From contig DJEL01000057.1 in the NCBI GenBank assembly GCA_002432425.1, forward strand, positions 13,400 to 77,399: DNA of 64,000 nucleotides. Reading direction: 5' to 3'. Below the pieces are notes generated by a model. That model did no database searches. It was not told the origin of the DNA and saw only the letters and a list, made by a program, of their open reading frames with translations. The translations under genes were made by a program, and so were the position numbers. Below, one piece after another: positions 35,782 through 44,203 of the stretch (within the stretch, counting starts at the first letter, position 1; the number at the start of each line of letters is the position of its first letter). This DNA is from Lachnospiraceae bacterium UBA5899. GTDB taxonomy: Bacteria > Bacillota > Clostridia > Lachnospirales > Lachnospiraceae.

Positions 35782-36327
35782 TTACCGCATCATGGTCAGT
35801 ACCATCTGCGCCGTTTCCACCATGTTGGTACCGGTATCCATGCTGGAACGCTGGATATAACGGTGCGCTTCCTCTTCCGTCATATGGTTGCGGCTCATGA
35901 GAAGCTCCTTCGCTTCGGCAATCAGCGTCGCATCCTTGTCGTTTCGTACCTTGGGCGTGAGTCTCCGCTTTCTCCGGCGGCGTTCCATATTGTCCACCAT
36001 CATATTGACGGTATTCACCAGTTCCTGTACCTTAAGCGGCATTCCCAGACACACAATATTATCTTTTCGTATTTCACCAATGTGCTGCGCCTGCATCAGG
36101 GCAAGCATTTCAAAATCGTTCGGCAGAAGCTCCCGCAGCTGCGAGTAAAGCATATCCGTCATCTTATAGCCGCACACAATAATTCCTTCGTTCCATTCGT
36201 CCGCACGCGCCACCGCCTGTGCGCCGGAGGTACAGATACCGGTCACGTTGAAACCACTGCGTACCAAGAGGTTCTTAATGCTCCTACCTTCTTCCAGTTT
36301 CGAAAAAACCACAAGAATATTTGTCAC
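35782..36327 (-). CDS. ANTAR-domain antiterminator with a degenerate receiver
   Basis: The C-terminal part (about 115-181: DATLIAEAKELLMSRNHMTEEEAHRYIQRSSMDTGTNMVETAQMVL) is an ANTAR RNA-binding domain. The N-terminal half is receiver-like, but the phosphoacceptor Asp is missing (GIIVCGYKM where an Asp is expected), so it probably senses by protein contact or a ligand. It follows glnA by 42 bases; a glnA-linked antiterminator (NitR) is known in clostridia and controls nitrogen genes. It starts at a GTG at 36327 with GGAAGG seven bases upstream. Confidence 0.85.
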   Translation of the reverse strand: MTNILVVFSKLEEGRSIKNLLVRSGFNVTGICTSGAQAVARADEWNEGIIVCGYKMTDMLYSQLRELLPNDFEMLALMQAQHIGEIRKDNIVCLGMPLKVQELVNTVNMMVDNMERRRRKRRLTPKVRNDKDATLIAEAKELLMSRNHMTEEEAHRYIQRSSMDTGTNMVETAQMVLTMMR

Positions 36328-36328
36328 A

Positions 36329-36366
36329 GAACCACCTTCCTTTTAAGTATTGTTATGAGGTGGCTC
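36329..36366 (-). promoter_or_regulatory. Stem-loop between glnA and the ANTAR gene, touching the ribosome binding site
   Basis: On the minus strand GAGCCACCT (36366-36358) can pair with AGGTGGTTC (36337-36329), one G-U pair, around a 20-base loop. The 3' arm includes part of the GGAAGG ribosome binding site of the ANTAR gene. It does not look like the paired hexaloop hairpins usually bound by ANTAR proteins, but may set the translation level of this gene. Confidence 0.45.
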
Positions 36367-36369
36367 TCT

Positions 36370-37653
36370 TTAGAAACGGTACAGATATTCATTGATTTCC
36401 CATTCGGAAACCTGCACACGGTAACGGTTCCATTCCGCTTTCTTTAATTCCAGATACCGTTTGTTTACCTTGCTGCCAAGCACTTCTTCCACAAAAGTAT
36501 CCTCTTCCATGCTGCGGATGGCTTCCCAGAGATTGTCCGGCATATCCGCCTTGGCGTCCATATCCGGTTCGGTATGTTCTTCAATACCTTTAAGACCTGC
36601 CTGTAAGCAGAGGCTTAATGTCAGATAAGGATTGGCTGCAGGGTCCGGGCTTCTGAATTCCAGTCTGGCTTCTTCTCCTACAATGTGGGGAAGATATACC
36701 ATAACGCTTCTGCTGCGGCTGCCGAAGCCAATCTGCACCGGTGCTTCAAAACCGGGCACCAGACGCTTGTAGGAATTTACCAGCGGATTGGTAACCGGCG
36801 CCATGCTTCTTACATGCTTAAGCAGTCCTCCGATAAACCACATGGCTTCCTTACTCAGTTCTCCCTTTTCGTTTACCGGCTCGAAAATGCTCTTTCCGTC
36901 CTTCTTTAAGGACATCTTGATATTCATGCCGGAACCGCTGACGCCATGCTTCGGCTTGGGCATAAAGGTGGCATGCAGACCGTGGGACTTGGCAATGCTC
37001 TTGACTGCCAGCTTAAAGGTGTTCATATTGTCAGCCGCTGCTACGGCTTCGTCGTTCATAAAATCAATTTCATGCTGGGCAGGCGCATCCTCATGGTGGG
37101 AGGACTCAATTTCAAAGCCCATCTGCTCCAGTGTCATGATAATATCTCTTCTGGCATTTTCGCCCATATCAATCGGCGCTAAATCCAGATAACCTGCCTG
37201 CTCATAGGTAACGGTGGTGGGCAGTCCGTTTTCATCCGTCTGGAACAGGAAAAATTCACATTCCGTTCTGACATCAAAGGTATATCCCTTTCTGCCTGCC
37301 TCTTCCACTGCCTGCTTTAAGATGTAACGGGAATCGCCTTCGTAAGGGGTGCCGTCCTGCTTATAGACATCGCAAATCATACGGGCAACCTTTCCCTGCT
37401 GGGGTCTCCAGGGGAAAATGACAAAGGTGGAAAGGTCGGGATGTAAAAACAGCACATCGTCCTCGTCCTTTACATATCCGTCAATGGATGCCGGATTAAA
37501 ATAGATTTTATTGTCCAGCGCTTTCTCAAGCTGGCTCACCGTAATGGCTATATTTTTCAGGTTGCCGAACAAATCCGTAAACTGCAGACGGATAAATTCC
37601 ACATCCTCGTCTTCTACCAGATTAAAAATATCTTCCTTCGTGTACTTCTGCAT
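36370..37653 (-). CDS. glnA: Glutamine synthetase type I, with an atypical metal-site motif
   Basis: The 427-residue protein has the GSI beta-grasp (14-100) and catalytic domain: TECEFFLF, SSHHEDAPAQHEIDF, NSYKRLVPGFEAPV and RSPDPAANPYL. In the ATP/metal region GSGMHxH is expected, but here GSGMNIKMSL lacks the conserved His, which is unusual for an active GlnA. There is no Tyr adenylylation site. It is followed by an ANTAR regulator. The leader between promoter and ATG is only about 30 bases, too short for an attenuator. Confidence 0.9.
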   Translation of the reverse strand: MQKYTKEDIFNLVEDEDVEFIRLQFTDLFGNLKNIAITVSQLEKALDNKIYFNPASIDGYVKDEDDVLFLHPDLSTFVIFPWRPQQGKVARMICDVYKQDGTPYEGDSRYILKQAVEEAGRKGYTFDVRTECEFFLFQTDENGLPTTVTYEQAGYLDLAPIDMGENARRDIIMTLEQMGFEIESSHHEDAPAQHEIDFMNDEAVAAADNMNTFKLAVKSIAKSHGLHATFMPKPKHGVSGSGMNIKMSLKKDGKSIFEPVNEKGELSKEAMWFIGGLLKHVRSMAPVTNPLVNSYKRLVPGFEAPVQIGFGSRSRSVMVYLPHIVGEEARLEFRSPDPAANPYLTLSLCLQAGLKGIEEHTEPDMDAKADMPDNLWEAIRSMEEDTFVEEVLGSKVNKRYLELKKAEWNRYRVQVSEWEINEYLYRF

Positions 37654-37686
37654 GGCAAAACCTCCGTATTCTTCACATTATTTTTC

Positions 37687-37716
37687 ATAATAGCAACGCA
37701 GAAACTGTCTTGTCAA
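37687..37716 (-). promoter_or_regulatory. glnA promoter
   Basis: On the minus strand TTGACA (37711-37716) and TATTAT (37687-37692) are 18 bases apart, placing the transcript start about 27 bases before the ATG, with CGGAGG in front of it. Confidence 0.75.
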
Positions 37717-37777
37717 TAGCATTATTCACGGTTTTCCCGCATATCCTTAATAAAAAAGAACACGCGCAGGACACCTT

Positions 37778-38290
37778 ATGAATTCTAAAACAAAAATCGT
37801 AGTACTCCATTTAAAAGAACTGATTTATACCGGCATCTTCGCCGCGCTGGGAATCTTGTTTGTTATACTGTTAATCATCATGTTTCTGCCCAAAAGCAAA
37901 AACGACACGCCGCCTTCGGAAAGCATGGAAACCTCTGTACCCGAAAGCTCTGCGGAGGACTTTTCCCTGAATGAAAATCCCGATGCAGCGGAAACCTCCT
38001 ACATACCCGGCGTATATACCTCCGCCCTGCCCCTTTCCGGTTACAGTGTGGATATGGAGGTAGTGGTGAATGAAAGCGGCATCTCTTCCGTCCGGCTGGT
38101 CAACTTAGACGAAGCGGTAACAACCATGTATCCCTTAATGGAGCCCACACTGGCTTCCGTTTCCACCCAGCTTACAGGCGGTCAGCCCCTTTCCTCCGTC
38201 ACCTATCAGGACGAGAACAAATACACCACTCTTATTTTACTGGAAACCATACAGACCTGCCTGGATAAGGCGGCTGTCGTTTCCGAGTAA
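37778..38290 (+). CDS. Membrane-anchored protein with FMN-binding-like domain
   Basis: The 170-residue protein has an N-terminal signal anchor (about 17-37), a Ser/Glu-rich linker (40-70), then a domain starting YIPGVYTSALPLSGYSVDMEVVVNESGISSVRLVNLDEAVTTMYPLM, reminiscent of the FMN-bind domain (PGVYxGxA...). The typical Thr for covalent FMN is not obvious, so flavin binding is only a possibility. AGGACA is seven bases before the ATG. Confidence 0.7.
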   Translation: MNSKTKIVVLHLKELIYTGIFAALGILFVILLIIMFLPKSKNDTPPSESMETSVPESSAEDFSLNENPDAAETSYIPGVYTSALPLSGYSVDMEVVVNESGISSVRLVNLDEAVTTMYPLMEPTLASVSTQLTGGQPLSSVTYQDENKYTTLILLETIQTCLDKAAVVSE

Positions 38291-38309
38291 AGAGAAGCTC
38301 CCTTCAAGC

Positions 38310-38342
38310 AGAAAACGGCGCCGTCGGAGTGCCGTTTTTTCT
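38310..38342. terminator. Terminator between convergent genes
   Basis: AAAACGGC and GCCGTTTTTT form a stem around an 11-base partly self-complementary loop, followed by T-rich sequence on the plus strand, and preceded by AAAA for use on the minus strand by hslO. Confidence 0.8.
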
Positions 38343-38372
38343 GTAATTTGTTCCTGTATTTACTTCTGTATT

Positions 38373-39251
38373 CTATTCCTGTCCGTCCAGCATGGCTTTC
38401 AGTTCGTCTATGGTGAAGTGATAATTCTTGTTGCAGAAGTGACAGTTGACGTCAATGCCCTCTCCGTCCTTTATAATATCCTCCAAATCCTTGCGGCCCA
38501 TGCCCATCAAAGCTTTCTGCACTCTTTCCTTGCTGCAGTTGCAGTAGAAGGAAACCGGCATGGTATCTAAGATTTCCACATCCATTCCGTCCAAAATCTG
38601 CGTAAGCATCTCTTCAGGCGTATGTCCCGCTTCCAGCATGGCGGTAACGGACTTTATGTTCTGTAAGTTTTCTTCCAGTTTGGCGATGACTTCTTCCTCC
38701 GCAAAAGGCATGAGCTGGATAATAAAACCGCCTGCCTGCTTCACGGTGTTGTCCTTCTCCATGAGGACACCCAGTCCTACGGAAGAAGGCACCTGTTCGG
38801 AAAGGGCAAAGTAATATGTTAAATCCTCTGCGATTTCTCCGGTCTGAAGCTCCGTCTGTCCTACATACGGCTCTTTTAAGCCCATATCCCGGATGACCTT
38901 TAAGTAACCGCGGCCCACGGCGCCTCCCACATCCAGTTTGCCTACGGCATTTGCCGGTAATATCACATCCGGCACCAGAGGATAGCCCTTAACGCGGCCT
39001 TTGCTGTCAGCCGTCACCGTCAGCCCCTGCAAAGGACCGTCTCCCCTTACAATCAGGGTAATCAAATCGTCCTCTCCTTTTAACATGCTGCCCATCATGC
39101 AGCCGGCGCTTAACAGTCTGCCAAGCCCTGCCGTCACCACGGGACTGGTGTTGTGTGCTTTTCTTGCTTCCTCCACAAGCTCTTTTGTGGTACAGGCAAA
39201 CGCCCTTATCTGGGCACCTGCCGCTGTGGCTCTTACCATATAATCATGCAT
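38373..39251 (-). CDS. hslO: Hsp33 redox-regulated chaperone
   Basis: Hsp33 is switched on by oxidative unfolding. The four zinc cysteines are present near the C-terminus (FYCNCS and CHFC), and the N-terminal dimer domain has TAGLGRLLSAGCMMGSMLKGEDDLITL and VTADSKGRVKGY. Length 292 is usual. It is 51 bases downstream of a methyltransferase gene on the same strand. Confidence 0.95.
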   Translation of the reverse strand: MHDYMVRATAAGAQIRAFACTTKELVEEARKAHNTSPVVTAGLGRLLSAGCMMGSMLKGEDDLITLIVRGDGPLQGLTVTADSKGRVKGYPLVPDVILPANAVGKLDVGGAVGRGYLKVIRDMGLKEPYVGQTELQTGEIAEDLTYYFALSEQVPSSVGLGVLMEKDNTVKQAGGFIIQLMPFAEEEVIAKLEENLQNIKSVTAMLEAGHTPEEMLTQILDGMDVEILDTMPVSFYCNCSKERVQKALMGMGRKDLEDIIKDGEGIDVNCHFCNKNYHFTIDELKAMLDGQE

Positions 39252-39302
39252 TGTTCATTCCTGCTTTCTGTCATCATAGACTCTGTTTCAAAACCTGCGT
39301 TT

Positions 39303-40109
39303 TCAATTCTGCACCGAGGTGTCGACGCCCGATTTTCCGGCAATGATATAAATTCTCTCGCTTTCCGGGCGGATGGGTCCTTTCGTGTCCGCATCCAGTG
39401 CTTCGATAACGGACATGCCCGCCTTTGTTACCAGCTCTTCCATTTCCGCAAGAGTATATCCTCTCTGGTAATGGGTTTCCGTAAATTTGCGGTACAAATC
39501 CTCTTCCTCTTCCACAAAGACCGTCACATCGTATTCGTTGATGCGCTCTTCGGGGTAATAATAATTTTCCCAGATAAAGCTGCAGTCCTCTCTGTTTTCA
39601 GCAATGGTCGTATCCCCGATAACCTCGGCGTACTTGTAAACCGTATTGAAATCAAAGATAAAAATACCGCCGGGATAGAGGAAATTTTTCACCAGCCGGA
39701 AGGTCTTTTCCAAATCCTGTGTGGTAAGAAGGTAGTTTAAGGAATCGCAGACACTGACTACCGTACCGATGGTGCTGTATAAATCCAGCTCCCGCATATC
39801 CTGCAGCAGATATAGGATTTCCAGCCCCTTCTCCGCACTCTTTTCCCGGGCAATATTAAGCATATCGCAGGAGTTGTCCACGCCAATCATATCGTAACCT
39901 GCTTCCGCTAAAAGCTCCGTCAGGATACCGGTACCGCAGCCCAGGTCAAGAACCAGATTTTTCTCGGACTCTAAGGCGTCCTCAGAACGCTCCGGTCTGG
40001 AAATGCCGTACTGTTTTATTTTTTCCTGTAAAAACCGGCTCCATTCCTCATAGGGCGTTTCATCCATGAAGGTATCGTATACATAAGCGAAATCCGTATA
40101 TGCTTTCAC
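39303..40109 (-). CDS. Class I SAM-dependent methyltransferase
   Basis: The SAM motif I is VLDLGCGTGILTELLAEAG (about 52-70), motif II/III follow with MIGVDNSCDMLNIAREK and LLQDMREL. The protein has an N-terminal helical cap MKAYTDFAYVYDTFMDETPYEEWSRF that is common in Firmicutes small-molecule methyltransferases. It starts at a GTG at 40109, five bases after AAGGAGG. Substrate unknown. Confidence 0.88.
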   Translation of the reverse strand: MKAYTDFAYVYDTFMDETPYEEWSRFLQEKIKQYGISRPERSEDALESEKNLVLDLGCGTGILTELLAEAGYDMIGVDNSCDMLNIAREKSAEKGLEILYLLQDMRELDLYSTIGTVVSVCDSLNYLLTTQDLEKTFRLVKNFLYPGGIFIFDFNTVYKYAEVIGDTTIAENREDCSFIWENYYYPEERINEYDVTVFVEEEEDLYRKFTETHYQRGYTLAEMEELVTKAGMSVIEALDADTKGPIRPESERIYIIAGKSGVDTSVQN

Positions 40110-40119
40110 TTCTGCCTCC

Positions 40120-40977
40120 TTATTCTCCCAGCTTTAAGGCTACGAAGAAGCCGGCTGCGAAGGTAATCACACTGCTTACCACCGTCAGTACCGTAACCCC
40201 TGCAAAGCTTGCCAGATTGTTGAAAATAATGGCAAACGGAGAAGCTACAATCAGACCGATAATGGCCCAGTGCGCGTAAAACGGGAATTTTTCAAAAATA
40301 ATCTCAATTAACTTGGCAATGGCAAAGATGCCGATTACCACACCGATGCCAAAAGGAATCAGAACACCGCAGCCCTTCAGTACGCCGGCAAAATCACCGG
40401 AAGTGAGGGAGCGGATAAAGTCATTAATCTGTGCAATAATGGGGTTGTAAAAACCAAGCAGTAAAAGAACCATGGAGCCGCTGACTCCCGGAATTACCAT
40501 GGTAGCAGAGGCAATCACCCCCACCAGGAAAAGAATGATCACATTTAAAAAACTGAAAGATAGATTCACAGCTTTGCCTTCTTTATCTCCCATTAGCCCC
40601 ATCACCACGACCAGGGCAAAAAAAGCGATCAGGGAAACCATATGGCCCGCCTTTATCTTTTCCCCCTTTACCTTCTTCGTCATCATGGGAAGGCCCCCTA
40701 AGATCAGACCGATAAAGAAAAGGTTGGTGGGAACCGGAAACTTTCTAAACAGAAATTCAATTCCGAAGGATCCTGCCACCAGCGCCACTGCCGCACCAAG
40801 CAGAATGGGAATTAAAAATTTAACGCTCTTCTTGAATTCTTTGAATAAATGGGTCAGGCAGTAAATCAGCTTGTCGTAAATGCCCATGGTAACCGCCATG
40901 GTACCGCCACTGACACCCGGAATAATGTTGGCAATGCCGATTACGGCACCCTTTGCCATGTTCTTGATAAACTGCAT
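40120..40977 (-). CDS. DUF368 membrane protein, probable undecaprenyl-phosphate translocase (PopT family)
   Basis: The 285-residue protein has two repeats each with the DUF368 signature: GIANIIPGVSGGTMAVTMGIYDKL near the N-terminus and MVIPGVSGSMVLLLLGFYNPII in the middle, with about eight transmembrane segments. DUF368 proteins (PopT) were recently shown to return undecaprenyl phosphate across the membrane for reuse in cell-wall synthesis. Starts after AGGAG; packed between hisC (14 bases) and the methyltransferase. Confidence 0.88.
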   Translation of the reverse strand: MQFIKNMAKGAVIGIANIIPGVSGGTMAVTMGIYDKLIYCLTHLFKEFKKSVKFLIPILLGAAVALVAGSFGIEFLFRKFPVPTNLFFIGLILGGLPMMTKKVKGEKIKAGHMVSLIAFFALVVVMGLMGDKEGKAVNLSFSFLNVIILFLVGVIASATMVIPGVSGSMVLLLLGFYNPIIAQINDFIRSLTSGDFAGVLKGCGVLIPFGIGVVIGIFAIAKLIEIIFEKFPFYAHWAIIGLIVASPFAIIFNNLASFAGVTVLTVVSSVITFAAGFFVALKLGE

Positions 40978-40991
40978 AATTTTTTCTCCTT

Positions 40992-42047
40992 TTACACCTG
41001 TGTGATTTCTTTCAGGGCATCTATAAGCGCCTGCATCTGTTCCTTCGTACCGATGGTGATACGCAGATAGTCGGAAATTCTTTCCTTGTTCCAGTGTCTT
41101 ACGAAAATCTTTCTTTCCTTCAATGCCTTGAAAATGGTATCGCCGCTTAAGGCTGCATGCCTGGCAAAAATAAAGTTTGCCCTGGAGTCTGCAAAAGTGA
41201 ACTGTAATTTCTTAAGTTCTTCCTTTGTCCATTCCCGCACTTCCACAATTTTATCCGTGCATACCTTAAAGTAAGCTTCGTCACGCACAGCCTCCGCACC
41301 TAAAATCTGGGTAAACCAGTCCATGGTGTAGGAGTTGAAGGAAAACTTCACATCATTCATATAGGAAATCAGCTTTTCACTGCCGAGTGCAAAACCGATA
41401 CGCATACCCGCCATGGAGCGGGACTTGGAAAAGGTCTGCACTACCAGCAGGTTTTCGTATTTTTCCACAAGGGGAAGAACGCTTGTGCCGCCGAAATCGA
41501 TATAGGCTTCATCCACAATCACCACTACATCCGGGTTGTTCTTCAAAATGGTTTCAATATTTTCCACGGTTTCCAGCACGCCGGTAGGGGCATTGGGATT
41601 GGGGAAAATGATACCGCCGTTTTCCTGCTCATAGTCCTTAATGTTCATCCGGAAATTTTCATCCAGCGGACAGGTCTTATAGGGTATCCGGTAAAGGTCC
41701 GCCCACACATCATAGAACGAGTAGGTGATATCCGGGAAAAGTATCGGCTTTTCCCCATTGAAAAATGTCAGAAACGCCATTGCCAGCACATCATCGGAGC
41801 CGACGCCCACAAAAACCTGTGCGGGTTTTACACCGTAGTGCTCTGCAATCGCATCCACCAGAACCGTTGCCTCCGGGTCGGGATAGAGCCGCAGCCTGTC
41901 ACAGGAAAACTCCTGCTTAAGTCTCTCCACCCCCGGTGCGGGCGGATAGGGATTTTCATTTGTATTGAGTTTAATGACATTTGTGTCCTTGGGTTGTTCT
42001 CCCGGAACATAGGGAACTACCCTTCTGACATTTTCTTCCCAGTTCAT
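40992..42047 (-). CDS. hisC: Histidinol-phosphate aminotransferase
   Basis: This PLP enzyme (351 residues) has IKLNTNENPYPPAP, IIFPNPNAPTG, VVDEAYIDFGG and the PLP lysine in QTFSKSRSMAGMRIGFA. Histidine synthesis is the likely role, though no other his gene is nearby, so a related aromatic or phosphono-aminotransferase role is possible. Confidence 0.9.
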   Translation of the reverse strand: MNWEENVRRVVPYVPGEQPKDTNVIKLNTNENPYPPAPGVERLKQEFSCDRLRLYPDPEATVLVDAIAEHYGVKPAQVFVGVGSDDVLAMAFLTFFNGEKPILFPDITYSFYDVWADLYRIPYKTCPLDENFRMNIKDYEQENGGIIFPNPNAPTGVLETVENIETILKNNPDVVVIVDEAYIDFGGTSVLPLVEKYENLLVVQTFSKSRSMAGMRIGFALGSEKLISYMNDVKFSFNSYTMDWFTQILGAEAVRDEAYFKVCTDKIVEVREWTKEELKKLQFTFADSRANFIFARHAALSGDTIFKALKERKIFVRHWNKERISDYLRITIGTKEQMQALIDALKEITQV

Positions 42048-42124
42048 ACTCTGCCTTCTTTCCTGTTATTCTCTATTCGTTACTGTTCTTTCTATCAGCT
42101 TTAACGCCTTTGATTTTAACATGA

Positions 42125-43981
42125 CTAAAGTACAAAGTCTACACATTCTTCCATGGACTGCAATATCTTTCGCCCGCCGTAATGAATGGTAAGCTTACGG
42201 TGTCTCGCCTGCTTTATCAGTCTGCCCTTGAATACCAGGCGGAACCTTTCCTTTCCTTCATCCTCCGTAATCCCGTCGGGAAACCACAGTTCATAGGAGC
42301 CCTGCTTCTTCTTCACAAACAAAAATCCCAGGCGTTTGTATTCTTCACCGCCGTCATAGCAGTACACATCCACGCCGAAATACCAGAACAGATATCCTCC
42401 GATAAGAAGAGCTGCCAGAATAAGCACGCCACCTGCTGCCGGAAGCGGGTTTGCCCCTATCCAGCTTACCATTCCGGCAAGACCGCCCGCACTGCTTTTG
42501 TGGGAAAGTGCTTCTTCGTCCGTGCTTTTCTCCACGCCGGTTCCGCCATCCGCATAGCCGCCTGCCAGCCTGTCGTCTTCCATCAAATCCTTCTGGGCCA
42601 ACAGCCTCTCCTTTTCCAGTCTGGCAATGAGAAACATCTTGCTGTCCGTTCCGGCCTTTCCTGCCGCATTTTCTCCCATGCTTCCCTCCGCGCCGGTTCC
42701 GCCATCCGCATTATTTCCACCGGTGCCTGCGGTGTCCTTTCCGGAAGTACTGTTTTTATCGGAATTTTTGCCGGTATTGTCGCCGTTCTGCTTGCCACCT
42801 GCTCCGGTACTGCTGCCTTTTCCGCCGGAGCTGCCTGCTCCGCCGGTGTCCGTTCCGGTACTGCCGGTGCCGTTGTTTCCTCCGGTGCCGTTGCCACCGC
42901 TTCCGCTGTTTCCCCCGGTTCCACTGCCGCCGGTGTTGTCGCCGGTTCCGCTGTTTCCTCCGGTGCCGCTGCCTCCCGTTCCGCTGTTTCCTCCGGTGCC
43001 GCTGCCTCCCGTTCCGCTGTTTCCTCCGGTGCTGCCACCTGTTCCGCCGCTCTCCCCGCCGGGCTTATTGCCGCCCTCTGCAGGTTTTTCGGCAGGATAG
43101 GGGAAATCTCCCCGCTTAATGGTTTTCTGCGTCGTATTGCCGGCTTTATCCTTTACCACGAAGGTGACGGGATTTCCTTCCGTTACCGTAAACGTATTGC
43201 TCGTACCAAAACTGCTGCCGCCGTCCGTAGAAAAAGGAGCCTCCGCCAGACCGCTTTCCGCATCCGAAGCCGCCACCGTAACAGAAATGGCGGTTTTACT
43301 CATGCTGCCGGTGTCCCCGGTCACCGAAGAAATCACCGGCGCCGTGGTATCGATGCAGTTAACTGTAACAGACGCACTGATGCTCTGTCCCTGTCCGTTG
43401 GTGGCAGTCACCGTATAGGTGCCGTTCTGGGTAACGCTCATTTTGCCGTCCTGCCAGCTTAACGTAATTCCCTGGCTGGACGCATCATCCTTAAGCACCG
43501 CCACAGATGCCGTCAGTCCCACCGCTTTGTTGGTCCAGGCTGTGCTGTCGGCACTGACGCTTAAGGTAGCGGTTGCCTCTCCCTCTTCCATGCCGCAGAC
43601 TCTTCTGTCCACGGTATATTCATGCTTTTTTCCGGGCGGATTGACCCAGCCCACGGAAGTGCCGCAGACCGTACAGGTGCAGACGCCGTCCGGCTGCCAG
43701 GTGTCATTCTGCTTGGAGCAGGTATAGGTGTGCGCCGTCAGCTTGTGGTCAGTTCCCTTGCCGCAGGTATTGCAATACCGCGTCTGGTGTTCTTCGTGAT
43801 AACTGCAGGTGTGGTGCACCGTGCAGGTTTCCGTAAATTTCTGCGTGCATTTTGCCGCATGGGTATGGGTAAAGGACGGATTTTCCGCCGCATTTACCAC
43901 CCTTGCGGAGCTTAACAGATACAAAACAATCAGGCTGAAGCCAATCAGCCATTCCCAGATATAACTCTTAAATTTGTGCAT
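42125..43981 (-). CDS. Surface protein with Cys/His-rich head, Ig-like domains, Gly-Ser-Thr stalk and C-terminal membrane anchor
   Basis: The ATG at 43981 is preferred because AGGAGG is seven bases upstream; the frame continues to 44089. Order: signal peptide (1-31, ending in VVNAA); a Cys/His-rich head (38-130) with CxxC/HxxC pairs such as CNTCG, CTCTVCG, TCTVHHTC; two Ig-like folds (about 135-310, the second beginning DTTAPVISSV); a low-complexity stalk of GGNSGTGGSGT-type repeats (about 320-450); and near the C-terminus a transmembrane helix (ANPLPAAGGVLILAALLIGGYLF) with a short cytoplasmic domain. Probably a cell-surface protein; the head may bind metal. Confidence 0.8.
   Translation of the reverse strand: MHKFKSYIWEWLIGFSLIVLYLLSSARVVNAAENPSFTHTHAAKCTQKFTETCTVHHTCSYHEEHQTRYCNTCGKGTDHKLTAHTYTCSKQNDTWQPDGVCTCTVCGTSVGWVNPPGKKHEYTVDRRVCGMEEGEATATLSVSADSTAWTNKAVGLTASVAVLKDDASSQGITLSWQDGKMSVTQNGTYTVTATNGQGQSISASVTVNCIDTTAPVISSVTGDTGSMSKTAISVTVAASDAESGLAEAPFSTDGGSSFGTSNTFTVTEGNPVTFVVKDKAGNTTQKTIKRGDFPYPAEKPAEGGNKPGGESGGTGGSTGGNSGTGGSGTGGNSGTGGSGTGGNSGTGDNTGGSGTGGNSGSGGNGTGGNNGTGSTGTDTGGAGSSGGKGSSTGAGGKQNGDNTGKNSDKNSTSGKDTAGTGGNNADGGTGAEGSMGENAAGKAGTDSKMFLIARLEKERLLAQKDLMEDDRLAGGYADGGTGVEKSTDEEALSHKSSAGGLAGMVSWIGANPLPAAGGVLILAALLIGGYLFWYFGVDVYCYDGGEEYKRLGFLFVKKKQGSYELWFPDGITEDEGKERFRLVFKGRLIKQARHRKLTIHYGGRKILQSMEECVDFVL
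42830..43060 (-). repeat. Low-complexity repeat encoding the Gly/Ser/Thr stalk
   Basis: A degenerate array encodes GGSGTGG/NSGTGG units; two successive 33-base copies at 42956-42988 and 42989-43021 are identical. Such arrays can gain or lose units by slippage and change stalk length. Confidence 0.85.
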
Positions 43982-44167
43982 AAAAAAACCTCCTGAAATG
44001 AATATACGTTTAAGAGAGCCTTTCCGGGCCCTCTGTCTCGCTTCTTCAATTTCAACAGGTAATGTGGTTATCTTACCACCTTTTTGCACTTCTGCCTATT
44101 GGCTTATTTTCACAAGATTGGGTGGCAAATTTTCTGTTATATTTACCAAATCATGGTTCTTTCGGCT

Positions 44168-44197
44168 TTTCCGTAACCGTTTCCGCCTTTCCGTAAC
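44168..44197 (-). promoter_or_regulatory. Paired direct repeat upstream of the surface-protein gene
   Basis: TTTCCGTAAC occurs at 44168-44177 and 44188-44197, exactly 20 bases apart, that is on the same DNA face. On the minus strand a TATAAC -10 box is found about 40 bases further on, without a good -35. This is the arrangement of an activator site for a response-regulator type protein. Confidence 0.45.
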
Positions 44198-44203
44198 AGC
44201 CCC

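Noticed and set aside
35656..36447. 263-residue plus-strand frame across the ANTAR gene
   Set aside because: His/Arg/Leu-rich antisense translation of a recognised gene.
42956..43021. 33-base direct repeats as a possible CRISPR array
   Set aside because: The copies are head to tail without spacers, in frame, and encode an 11-residue protein repeat.
42182..43462. 426-residue plus-strand reading frame
   Set aside because: It is the antisense shadow of the Gly/Ser/Thr-rich minus-strand gene; its alanine and serine runs arise from that repeat, and it has no ribosome binding site.
43982..44089. 36-residue N-terminal extension of the surface protein
   Set aside because: The extension is charged and would bury the signal peptide; the ATG at 43981 has a clear AGGAGG.
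44090..44203. Cyclic-di-GMP or other riboswitch before the surface-protein gene
   Set aside because: The spacer contains a small GAGGGCC/GGCTCTC hairpin but none of the conserved blocks of the classes I know.
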